Assembly: GCA_028276365.1 (NCBI GenBank)
Contig: JAPYWL010000069.1
Coordinates: forward strand, 1 to 5,499
Direction: 5' to 3'
Source of the DNA: Deltaproteobacteria bacterium
GTDB taxonomy: Bacteria; DRYD01
DNA: 5,499 nucleotides
The notes below the pieces were generated by a model. That model saw only the letters and a list, made by a program, of their open reading frames with translations. It ran no database searches and had not been told where the DNA came from. Made by a program: the position numbers and the translations under genes. Positions within the stretch are counted from its first letter, which is position 1. Every line of letters starts with the position of its first letter. This document shows, one piece after another, positions 1-5,499 of the stretch.

Positions 1-1
1 T

Positions 2-967
2 ATCTCCAAACTTCCTAAAATTGATTATAATGTTTTAAATAATTTTACAATTAAAGAATATCAAGATTTTTTAAATTATATATACCAAAAAAATAAGAAA
101 GAATTATATAAAAATTTACAGATTCCAGAAACTACTCCAAATCAAGTTAAAGAATTAGCTCTAAACTTAACAAAAAATGAAGTATATTTTATCCAAAAAG
201 TACATAAAATAAAAGAATATTTAGAGCAAAATTATAAATATAATTTATTCATAAAAGAATTGGAAGCAGAAGATGCAGTTTATGATTTTTTATTTATAAA
301 AAAAGAAGGATATTGCGAGCAATTTGCTAGTGCTATGACAATTATGCTAAGAGCAATAGGTATTCCTTCAAGATTAGTTATAGGTTACGCTCCAGATAAA
401 AAAGATATATTAACTGGTTTTATAAATGTTTATGCTGATGATGCCCATGCTTGGGTAGAAGTACTAACTCCTTATGGATGGCTACCTTTTGATCCCTCAC
501 CTCAAAATATCGATATGAATACCCTAAACTATCTTCAATCCCCTAAGCTATTTGGAGTATTTAAAAACCTCGGCTTTGATAAAGAAAACCTTAAAATTAT
601 CTCCCTTATTTTTAAAATATTTATAAATATTTTCATTATAAGCTTTATTATTTACTTAATCATAATTTCTTTAAAAGTATATAATTTTATTAAACTAAAG
701 AATGTCGTAAACAACTTTGTAAATAATTATAATTTAGAAGATATTGAAAAACTTGATAAAAAAGAATTATCTAAAATATTTATTTCATTTTTTAATTACC
801 TTAAAACCTTTATACCCTATGAATCTAACTTAACACTAAGAGAATACTTAATTAAACTAAAAAATTCAATAAATACTTTCCAAAATTTAGAAAATATTAA
901 TAAAATTATTGTATTTTTTGAAAAGTTAATAACAAATTATGAAAAAATAATTTACAAAAAAAATTAA
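2..967 (+). CDS. TgpA-type transglutaminase with C-terminal membrane anchor and DUF4129-like tail (5' end missing)
   Basis: This is the C-terminal 321 residues of a transglutaminase-like membrane enzyme. The frame is open to the left edge, so the true start is outside the window; the TTG at 260 falls inside the domain and is not the start. Seen directly: a lead-in helix region (about residues 41-82), then the papain-like core with Cys105 in GYCEQFASA, His149 in DAHAWVEV and Asp164 in PFDPSP, an intact catalytic triad. A single strongly hydrophobic segment (about 199-225) follows, then a Lys/Asn-rich tail with a TLREYL stretch (about 254-321) resembling DUF4129. This order matches TgpA (DUF3488-transglutaminase-DUF4129) proteins, which in full carry several N-terminal membrane helices and place the catalytic domain outside the membrane. 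The substrate is unknown. TgpA genes often sit next to MoxR ATPase and DUF58 genes, which would be upstream here. The stop lies 21 bases before apgM, suggesting one operon. Confidence 0.88.
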   Translation: MSKLPKIDYNVLNNFTIKEYQDFLNYIYQKNKKELYKNLQIPETTPNQVKELALNLTKNEVYFIQKVHKIKEYLEQNYKYNLFIKELEAEDAVYDFLFIKKEGYCEQFASAMTIMLRAIGIPSRLVIGYAPDKKDILTGFINVYADDAHAWVEVLTPYGWLPFDPSPQNIDMNTLNYLQSPKLFGVFKNLGFDKENLKIISLIFKIFINIFIISFIIYLIIISLKVYNFIKLKNVVNNFVNNYNLEDIEKLDKKELSKIFISFFNYLKTFIPYESNLTLREYLIKLKNSINTFQNLENINKIIVFFEKLITNYEKIIYKKN

Positions 968-973
968 TTTATT

Positions 974-980
974 AAGGAGG
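974..980 (+). promoter_or_regulatory. Strong ribosome binding site for apgM
   Basis: AAGGAGG, a full anti-Shine-Dalgarno match, lies 8 bases before the ATG at 989. It fixes the apgM start. It sits in the 21-base gap after the transglutaminase stop, so apgM is probably translated independently from a shared transcript. Confidence 0.9.
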
Positions 981-988
981 AAAACAAG

Positions 989-2263
989 ATGGAAAATAAT
1001 AAATTTAATAATTTATTTTTGATAGAAAACATTATAAAAGAATTAGCAATAAAAAATAATACCAAATTAATATTATTTGTAATGGATGGATTAGGAGATA
1101 TGGTTAATATAAATTACTCATATAAAACACCATTAATGGTAGCTAAGAAAGATAATATAAAAAAGATCTTAAACAAAAGTGCATTAGGTTTAGGGATACC
1201 AGTATTTAGGGGTATAACCCCAGGTAGTGGGCCTGGACATACTGCTTTATTTGGATTTGATCCTATTGTATATCAAATAAAAAGAGGGATATTAGAAGTT
1301 TTAGGAATGGATATGGAAGTAACTAAAAATTCAGTAGCTATTAGAGGAAATTGGGCTAAAGTAAAAAAAGATGATAATAATTACTTAGTATTAGATAGAA
1401 GAGCAGGAAGATTACCTACCCAAGAAAATATTAAACTACTTAATCTAATTACGTCCATTATCAATGAGATTAACGAAAAATATAATGTTAAACTAAATAT
1501 TAAAGCAGGTTTAGAGCATCGTTTGGGAATAGTCATTACCCCTATTAATTATAATTTTGAAGATATCCAAATAGGAGACAATGATCCTCAAAAAGAAAAC
1601 GCTTATGTTAAAAACTTTACTAAAAATAATACATTATCTAATTTACTTAGTGAATTAAATAATAAAATTTATAATCTATTAGAAAATGAAAGAGCTAATT
1701 ATATATTATTTAGAGGTATAACAGATATTCCTTTATTACCTAATTTTGAGGAAATTTACAAACTAAAGCCATTAGCAATAGCTAAATACCCAATGTATTT
1801 AGGAATAGCTAAGCTCTTTGGATTCAATACAGTCAAGCTTGAAGATTACCAAAATTTAGAAAACATTAGAAATATTATTAAACAAAATATAAACGATTAT
1901 GATTTTATATTTTTTCATTATAAATATACGGATATGGCTGGAGAAGATGGGAATTTTGAATTAAAAGTAAAATCGATAGAAGAAGCAGATAAAATAGTAG
2001 GAGTATTCTTAGAATTTGATCCTGATGTTATGGTAATAACTGGAGATCATAGCACACCTTGTATTTACAAATCTCATTCATTCCAAGGAACCCCGTATAT
2101 GATATACTCCAAAAATCAAGATGTTTTAAATGCTAATCTTGATATAAACAAAGATTTTAATGAATTAGAATGCTTAAAAGGAGAATTAGGAACATTTGAA
2201 CTGAAATATAACATGTCATTAATGTTAGCCTATTCAAAAAGATTACAAAAATATGGAGCCTAA
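989..2263 (+). CDS. apgM: Cofactor-independent phosphoglycerate mutase, archaeal type (ApgM)
   Basis: A cytosolic enzyme of 424 residues interconverting 3- and 2-phosphoglycerate in glycolysis and gluconeogenesis, without 2,3-bisphosphoglycerate. It belongs to the alkaline phosphatase superfamily, and its length is normal for the ApgM branch. Seen: metal-site Asp33 in VMDGLGD; the family signature around 75-91 (GITPGSGPGHTALFGFDP), with Ser80 as the likely phosphorylated nucleophile; VLDRRAGR (134-141); KAGLEHRLG (172-180); NDPQ (198-201); FRGITDIPLLPNFEE (241-255); the second metal cluster HYKYTDMAGEDG (310-321, Asp315) and TGDHSTP (351-357, Asp353/His354) with His363 in KSHS. The C-terminus ends in the usual KYGA-type tail. 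Role assignments of single residues come from family knowledge. The start is set by the strong ribosome binding site. The last 11 bases overlap the pilin-like gene. ApgM occurs in archaea and scattered bacteria, and may replace or accompany GpmI/GpmA here. Confidence 0.96.
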   Translation: MENNKFNNLFLIENIIKELAIKNNTKLILFVMDGLGDMVNINYSYKTPLMVAKKDNIKKILNKSALGLGIPVFRGITPGSGPGHTALFGFDPIVYQIKRGILEVLGMDMEVTKNSVAIRGNWAKVKKDDNNYLVLDRRAGRLPTQENIKLLNLITSIINEINEKYNVKLNIKAGLEHRLGIVITPINYNFEDIQIGDNDPQKENAYVKNFTKNNTLSNLLSELNNKIYNLLENERANYILFRGITDIPLLPNFEEIYKLKPLAIAKYPMYLGIAKLFGFNTVKLEDYQNLENIRNIIKQNINDYDFIFFHYKYTDMAGEDGNFELKVKSIEEADKIVGVFLEFDPDVMVITGDHSTPCIYKSHSFQGTPYMIYSKNQDVLNANLDINKDFNELECLKGELGTFELKYNMSLMLAYSKRLQKYGA

Positions 2264-3035
2264 ATTAAATAGTAAATTAAATACTAAAATAGTTAATAAA
2301 AAATTTTTAAAATTAAAATCTTTAACTTTAGTAGAAGCTTTAGTCAGTATAACAATTATATCGTTGCTTACTTTAATAATTGTTCAAATAATGCTGATTT
2401 TTTCAAAATTAAATAAAAGAGCAACCTACTTATCCGATTCAGATATAAAAACTAAAGAAGTTGGCCTAAAAATAGAAAGAGCTATATATAATCTAAAAAA
2501 TAATATATATTTTTCTACTCAATTTTTATACGTTGTAAGAGTTATTCCTAATGATCCAAATAGAATTAGTGATGATATATATACAACTTATGAAACTCAA
2601 ACAAAACCAATAGCTAAAATTTTTATAAATCCTACTAAAATAAATAATAAATACTACAGAAAAGTTATAATACATTACTATAAAAAAAATAGTATAGATA
2701 ATAGTCTTACAAATGTTTTATATCTACCAGAAGAAACATTTTGGAAAATAGAAGAAACACTATATAAGGATAATAAAAATTATTATACAGCAAGCTATGC
2801 TTTTTATAATCCATCAGTAAATAATTTAAACAGTAGTTATAAAATATCAGGTGTAAATAGAAGACTTTATCAATTACAAAGATTTAAAATATATTTTTAT
2901 TTTTATGCCCCAGATGTTAATAATAGACCATTTTCTATATATAAAAAAGATAGAAACTTCTTAATAAATGAATATAAGAAAAAATATTTTACTAAAAAAT
3001 CTTTTTTCATTATTTTTGATTATTTATATTATTAG
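2253..3035 (+). CDS. Type IV pilin-like protein (minor pilin or pseudopilin, PilW/GspJ-like)
   Basis: A 260-residue protein with a class III (prepilin) signal. The leader is 23 residues with seven lysines, followed by SLTLVEALVS and a continuous hydrophobic helix to about residue 50. Relative to the usual KGFTLVE site, Ser23 stands at -1 in place of Gly, Leu24 at +1 in place of Phe, and Glu28 holds the conserved +5 position. By family knowledge a PilD-type peptidase would cleave after Ser23, and the mature protein would join a pilus or secretion pseudopilus. The rest is polar, rich in Lys, Asn and Tyr. Its size and N-terminus suggest a minor component of the PilW/GspJ kind rather than a major pilin, but I recognise no specific family in the C-terminal part. 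No other ATG, GTG or TTG precedes the prepilin site in frame, so the ATG at 2253 is the start. It lies inside apgM (11-base overlap) without a clear Shine-Dalgarno site, which points to translational coupling. No other pilus gene is in the window. Confidence 0.8.
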   Translation: MEPKLNSKLNTKIVNKKFLKLKSLTLVEALVSITIISLLTLIIVQIMLIFSKLNKRATYLSDSDIKTKEVGLKIERAIYNLKNNIYFSTQFLYVVRVIPNDPNRISDDIYTTYETQTKPIAKIFINPTKINNKYYRKVIIHYYKKNSIDNSLTNVLYLPEETFWKIEETLYKDNKNYYTASYAFYNPSVNNLNSSYKISGVNRRLYQLQRFKIYFYFYAPDVNNRPFSIYKKDRNFLINEYKKKYFTKKSFFIIFDYLYY

Positions 3036-3070
3036 CATTTTGCTGATATTTACACTTTAAGTTTAAAAAA

Positions 3071-3784
3071 ATGAATAATGTAAAGGGATATAAAATTTAC
3101 GATATTATTTTAAGTAGTTTTATAGCAGTTTTAATTATATCAAATATAGTTACATTAAAAGTTTTTGTAATAAAATTACCGATTATAAATAAAGAATTAG
3201 TTTTTGATGGAGGGGCTCTCATATTCCCTTTAAGTTATATATTTGCTGACATTTTTACTGAAGTTTATGGTTATAAAAAAAGTAGGAAAATAATTTGGTT
3301 AGGTTTTATTTTTTTAATAATTTATAACATTTTATTATACATAACTATCTTACTTCCCCCAGAAAGTTCTTGGAATAGTTCAGTAGGACAAGAAAATTTT
3401 GAAAAAGTATTTAATTTTAGTTATAGAATAGCAATAGCTGGGATAGTAGGTTATTTTTTTGGAGAATTTATTAACTCTTATGTTTTAGCTAAGATGAAAA
3501 TATTATCTAAAGGAAAATTTCTATTTTTAAGAGTTATAGTATCAACTATATTTGGTCAAGTGGCAGATACTACTCTATTTTGTCTTATAGCTTTTTATGG
3601 AATTATTGATAACAATGCTATGATAAACTATATAGTAACAGGTTATTTTTATAAAGTAACAGTAGAAGCTATAATGTCTCCAATCACTATAAAAGTAATA
3701 AAAAAAATAAAGCAATTAGAAAACGAAGATTATTATGATTATAACACTAATTTTAACCCATTTTTAGTCAGTTTAAAGGATTAA
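3071..3784 (+). CDS. yhhQ: YhhQ/VUT-family queuosine precursor transporter
   Basis: A 237-residue inner-membrane protein of the YhhQ (DUF165, VUT) family. Characterised members import queuosine precursors (preQ0/preQ1) for tRNA modification. Seen: about six hydrophobic segments (roughly 11-34, 46-62, 74-95, 117-140, 150-177, 183-210) and the family hallmark at 46-79, including DGGALIFPLSYIFADIFTEVYG followed by the YKKSRKIIWLGF stretch. The GYFFGEFINSYVLAKMK (127-143) and FGQVADTTLF (161-170) stretches are also typical. Length is normal. An in-frame TGA at 3044-3046 and no earlier start codon make the ATG at 3071 the only plausible start, yet no Shine-Dalgarno sequence precedes it, only an A-run. 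It lies 35 bases after the pilin-like gene and is probably the last gene of the same transcript. No queuosine synthesis gene is visible here, so the exact substrate is inferred from family only. Confidence 0.92.
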   Translation: MNNVKGYKIYDIILSSFIAVLIISNIVTLKVFVIKLPIINKELVFDGGALIFPLSYIFADIFTEVYGYKKSRKIIWLGFIFLIIYNILLYITILLPPESSWNSSVGQENFEKVFNFSYRIAIAGIVGYFFGEFINSYVLAKMKILSKGKFLFLRVIVSTIFGQVADTTLFCLIAFYGIIDNNAMINYIVTGYFYKVTVEAIMSPITIKVIKKIKQLENEDYYDYNTNFNPFLVSLKD

Positions 3785-3806
3785 TCTAAAATCCTTACTT
3801 TTAGAT
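3784..3806 (+). terminator. Weak hairpin after yhhQ, possible terminator
   Basis: Perfect 8-base inverted arms, ATCTAAAA (3784-3791) and TTTTAGAT (3799-3806), with a 7-base loop begin at the last base of the yhhQ stop codon. Only two of eight pairs contain G/C, and the main T-run (3823-3830) starts 16 bases beyond the stem, so termination would be weak at best. It is the only termination-like signal between yhhQ and the protease gene. Confidence 0.3.
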
Positions 3807-3839
3807 CTTACCTTCAAATATATTTTTTTTAACATTTTT

Positions 3840-3868
3840 TTTACATATAAATATTATTTTTCTACATT
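3840..3868 (+). promoter_or_regulatory. Candidate promoter for the clostripain-like gene
   Basis: In the 139-base non-coding gap, TTTACA (3840-3845, five of six to TTGACA) is followed after 17 bases by TACATT (3863-3868, four of six to TATAAT). A competing -10-like TAAAAT lies at 3890-3895 but lacks a good -35 partner. In DNA this A+T-rich such matches arise easily, so this is a tentative assignment supported mainly by the gap and the new strong ribosome binding site. Confidence 0.22.
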
Positions 3869-3907
3869 TTTTTAGTATGTTAAAAATTGTAAAATAAAAA
3901 CAAACTG

Positions 3908-3915
3908 AAAGGAGG
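3908..3915 (+). promoter_or_regulatory. Strong ribosome binding site for the clostripain-like gene
   Basis: AAAGGAGG lies 8 bases before the ATG at 3924. It decides the start, and therefore shows that the protein begins with a polar stretch rather than a signal peptide. The same motif and spacing are used by apgM. Confidence 0.9.
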
Positions 3916-3923
3916 AAAAGAAT

Positions 3924-5180
3924 ATGAATATAGATAAAGTAAATTTAACAAATCAAAAGATAGTATATCCAACTGATTTTGGATCATCAGATAGCTATTT
4001 ACCTATAAATACCAAAAAAGAAATAGAAGATAATTATATAAATGAAGAAAAGGTTCCAGAAGAGGGACAAAAGAAAAAATGGCTTGTTATTTTGTATAGC
4101 GCGGGTGATAATAATTTAGCTTCATTTTTGCATGAAGACATAAATGAATTAGAAAGTGTAGGTTCAGATGAAAATACCCACATAGTTACAATAGCAGATC
4201 AAGGTAAGCAGTGGGACGCTGCTTTTAAAGGAGCTAAGGTTTTTTACCTTAAAAAAGATAATGATATGAGTAAGATAAATTCTCCATTATTAAAGAATTT
4301 AGGACAAGTCAATACAGCAGATCCTAAATTTATGGCTTCTTCTATTGCTGAAATAATAAAAAAGTTTCCAGCTGAACATATTGCTATTATTATAGGAGAT
4401 CATGGTTCAGGCTGGGAAGGAGCTATTGAGGATGAAGGCAACAATAAATTTATGTCATTACCTGAAATAAGGGAAGCATTAGAAGAAATCTATCAAAAAA
4501 CTGGTAAAAGAATAGATGTTTTAGCATTTGATGCTTGTTTAATGGCAATGGCTGAAGTAGGTTATGAACTTAAAAACGCTGTTAAATATTTAGTTGCTTC
4601 CGAAGAAACAGAAGGAGGTAGCGGTTATAACTATAATATCATTTTCAGTAAAGCTATAAAAGATGCTGTTTCAAAAATACAACAAGCTGCTTTATTTAAA
4701 GTTAATGTAGATCCTGAAGAATTTGCTAAAATTATTGTAGAATCCGCTAAGGAATATAGTAACGACATTCAAACTATATCCGCTGTAGACTTAGATAAAG
4801 TTAATGATCTAGTTTCTAAATTAAATGAATTCGCCAAACTTATTCTTTCTTCTCCTAAACAAGATATACAAAAATTAAAAGAAAAAATAAGACAAACTCA
4901 AAGTTTTTCCATAGGTTCTTTTAGAGATCTTTATCATTTTGCTAAATTAATTTATGAAGATAATTCTATTTCCCAAGACTTACGAAATAAAGCTAAAGAA
5001 ATTATGGATGCTTTAAATAAATATATAGTTAATGAATTCAGTAATGACAAATATAAAAATGCTTATGGAGTAAGTATAGAATTACCATCTTATGGAAACG
5101 TTGATTCTAAATACAAAAATACCCAATTTGCTAAAGACACTTCTTGGGATGAAATGTTAGAAAAACTTAATAAAACCTAA
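3924..5180 (+). CDS. Clostripain-family (C11) cysteine protease
   Basis: A 418-residue protein of peptidase family C11, a caspase-like clan CD fold; known members cleave after Arg or Lys and are often activated by self-cleavage. Seen: the opening strand KKWLVILYSAGDNNLASF (51-68), typical of the family start; catalytic His160 in IIGDHGSGWEG; and catalytic Cys205 in FDACLMAMAEVGYEL, with Asp203 two residues before it, a position linked to basic P1 specificity in the family. The VASEETEGGSGYNY stretch (224-237) is also family-typical. Residues 245-418 form an alpha-rich C-terminal region. The first 50 residues are polar and unrelated to the core; no hydrophobic signal or lipobox is visible, and the strong ribosome binding site supports this start. 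Cytoplasmic location, or export by an unusual route, is therefore inferred. Many clostripains are secreted, which makes this odd. The gene has its own upstream gap and a terminator after it, so it is probably transcribed alone. Substrate unknown. Confidence 0.9.
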   Translation: MNIDKVNLTNQKIVYPTDFGSSDSYLPINTKKEIEDNYINEEKVPEEGQKKKWLVILYSAGDNNLASFLHEDINELESVGSDENTHIVTIADQGKQWDAAFKGAKVFYLKKDNDMSKINSPLLKNLGQVNTADPKFMASSIAEIIKKFPAEHIAIIIGDHGSGWEGAIEDEGNNKFMSLPEIREALEEIYQKTGKRIDVLAFDACLMAMAEVGYELKNAVKYLVASEETEGGSGYNYNIIFSKAIKDAVSKIQQAALFKVNVDPEEFAKIIVESAKEYSNDIQTISAVDLDKVNDLVSKLNEFAKLILSSPKQDIQKLKEKIRQTQSFSIGSFRDLYHFAKLIYEDNSISQDLRNKAKEIMDALNKYIVNEFSNDKYKNAYGVSIELPSYGNVDSKYKNTQFAKDTSWDEMLEKLNKT

Positions 5181-5194
5181 AAACCACAAAAAAG

Positions 5195-5221
5195 ATAAAA
5201 TATTAAAAAATAAAATATTAA
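5195..5221. repeat. Short AT-only direct repeat (2 x 12 bases)
   Basis: ATAAAATATTAA occurs at 5195-5206 and again at 5210-5221, a 15-base period, between the protease stop and its terminator. It is made only of A and T and may be chance in this composition. Confidence 0.4.
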
Positions 5222-5228
5222 TAAAGTT

Positions 5229-5258
5229 AAGGGGAGATATAATACTCCCCTTTATTAT
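5229..5258 (+). terminator. Intrinsic terminator of the clostripain-like gene
   Basis: AAGGGGAG (5229-5236) pairs perfectly with CTCCCCTT (5245-5252) across an 8-base loop, giving a stem with five G/C pairs, and a T-rich stretch (TTATTATTT) follows directly. In a background with almost no G/C runs this stands out. It lies 48 bases after the protease stop. An A-rich stretch before the stem could let it act, less well, on the minus strand too. Confidence 0.85.
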
Positions 5259-5268
5259 TTATTAATAT

Positions 5269-5303
5269 AAAACCTTTATCAATTAATAAAAACCTTTATC
5301 AAT
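5269..5303. repeat. Tandem-like 15-base direct repeat (2 copies, 20-base period)
   Basis: AAAACCTTTATCAAT is found exactly at 5269-5283 and 5289-5303, separated by five bases. The core CCTTTAT is also present as part of the preceding terminator (5249-5255). The second copy is followed by ATAAAGG (5304-5310), the reverse complement of the core, so either copy could form a hairpin with it. Role unknown: operator, terminator duplication and slippage product are all possible. Confidence 0.65.
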
Positions 5304-5310
5304 ATAAAGG
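5288..5310 (-). terminator. Possible minus-strand terminator hairpin
   Basis: CCTTTAT (5293-5299) and ATAAAGG (5304-5310) form a 7-pair stem with a 4-base loop. Read on the minus strand the stem is followed at once by TTTTT (5292 down to 5288), the layout of an intrinsic terminator. No minus-strand gene is visible to the right in this window, so it would have to serve antisense or more distant transcription, or it is incidental. Confidence 0.35.
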
Positions 5311-5380
5311 AACAATAAAATTAATAGAAAATTAAATATTAGGAAATATAAATAAAAAAATACAAAAAATAAATTCTAAT

Positions 5381-5499
5381 TTGAGATATTTAGAAACTAT
5401 AGGAATAATATTAATAATTATAGGTGTAATTATATTTCTATTTTCCAAATTTATAAACTTATTTCCAAATTTTTTTAATTTTTTATCAAAGGGAGATAT
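5381..5499 (+). CDS. Small membrane protein resembling DUF2905 (3' end missing)
   Basis: A frame open from 5336 to the window edge encodes a hydrophobic helix and a short amphipathic stretch. From the TTG at 5381 the 39 visible residues contain ETIGIILIIIGVIIFLFSKF (5-24), then NLFPNFFNFLSKGD (26-39), with a last partial codon AT that must give Ile or Met. This order (Gly-spaced helix, a lysine, F/P-rich link, then GD followed by Ile) resembles DUF2905, a family of about 70-residue bacterial inner-membrane proteins of unknown function. The start is uncertain: the frame has no ATG or GTG, TTG at 5381 lacks a clear ribosome binding site, and AGGA at 5341 lies close before an ATA at 5348. The gene follows the protease terminator and would belong to the next transcription unit. 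A chance hydrophobic frame in AT-rich DNA is the main alternative. Confidence 0.5.
   Translation, partial: MRYLETIGIILIIIGVIIFLFSKFINLFPNFFNFLSKGD

Noticed and set aside
260-967. A stand-alone 235-residue protein starting at the TTG at 260
   Set aside because: The same frame is open and carries conserved transglutaminase-domain sequence from position 2 to 260, so this TTG is an internal leucine codon.
3036-3070. A preQ1 riboswitch upstream of the queuosine-precursor transporter
   Set aside because: The 35-base gap lacks the C-rich loop and a stable G/C stem expected of known preQ1 classes; only tiny palindromes such as AGCA-TTT-TGCT are present.
3785-3923. A small RNA or hidden gene in the yhhQ-protease gap
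   Set aside because: The 139 bases are mostly A/T runs with no open frame of note and no stable structure beyond the weak 8-base hairpin.
5489-5499. AAGGGAGATAT at the right edge as a ribosome binding site, or as a repeat of the similar run at 5230-5240
   Set aside because: It is coding sequence for the KGD motif of the DUF2905-like frame, and the match to the terminator stem is only about ten bases.
1-5499. A defence, mobile-element or other novel multi-gene system
   Set aside because: All recognisable genes belong to known families with different household or surface roles, and there are no transposase, integrase, CRISPR or toxin-antitoxin signatures.

Overview
The window is a very A+T-rich bacterial segment, roughly a quarter G+C by eye, with all recognisable genes on the + strand. 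Coding is bacterial in style: standard stops (TAA or TAG), two strong AAGGAGG-type ribosome binding sites and short gene gaps. The gene mix is an archaeal-type phosphoglycerate mutase, a type IV pilin-like protein, a TgpA-type transglutaminase, a YhhQ transporter and a clostripain-family protease. This suggests an AT-rich bacterium from a less-studied lineage, but the sequence does not let me name the phylum.

From left to right: positions 2-967 hold the C-terminal part of a membrane-anchored transglutaminase (TgpA type), whose start lies outside the window. Twenty-one bases later is apgM (989-2263), a cofactor-independent phosphoglycerate mutase of glycolysis/gluconeogenesis. Its last 11 bases overlap the start of a type IV pilin-like (minor pilin/pseudopilin) gene (2253-3035). 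After 35 bases comes a YhhQ-family queuosine-precursor transporter (3071-3784). These four genes look co-transcribed because of their spacing and overlap, although their functions are unrelated.

A 139-base non-coding gap (3785-3923) holds a weak hairpin with a displaced T-tract and a possible promoter. The clostripain-like C11 cysteine protease (3924-5180) follows. It has a strong ribosome binding site, a clear His/Cys catalytic pair and no visible signal peptide. It ends in a convincing intrinsic terminator (5229-5258).

The last 320 bases hold short direct repeats, a second hairpin that would act as a terminator on the minus strand, and the start of a small membrane protein resembling DUF2905, cut off by the window edge. 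I see no tRNA, rRNA, CRISPR array, insertion sequence or defence island. Nothing here makes a strong case for a new multi-gene system. The points most worth a second look are the unusual prepilin site with its apgM overlap, and the leaderless protease with its polar N-terminal extension.
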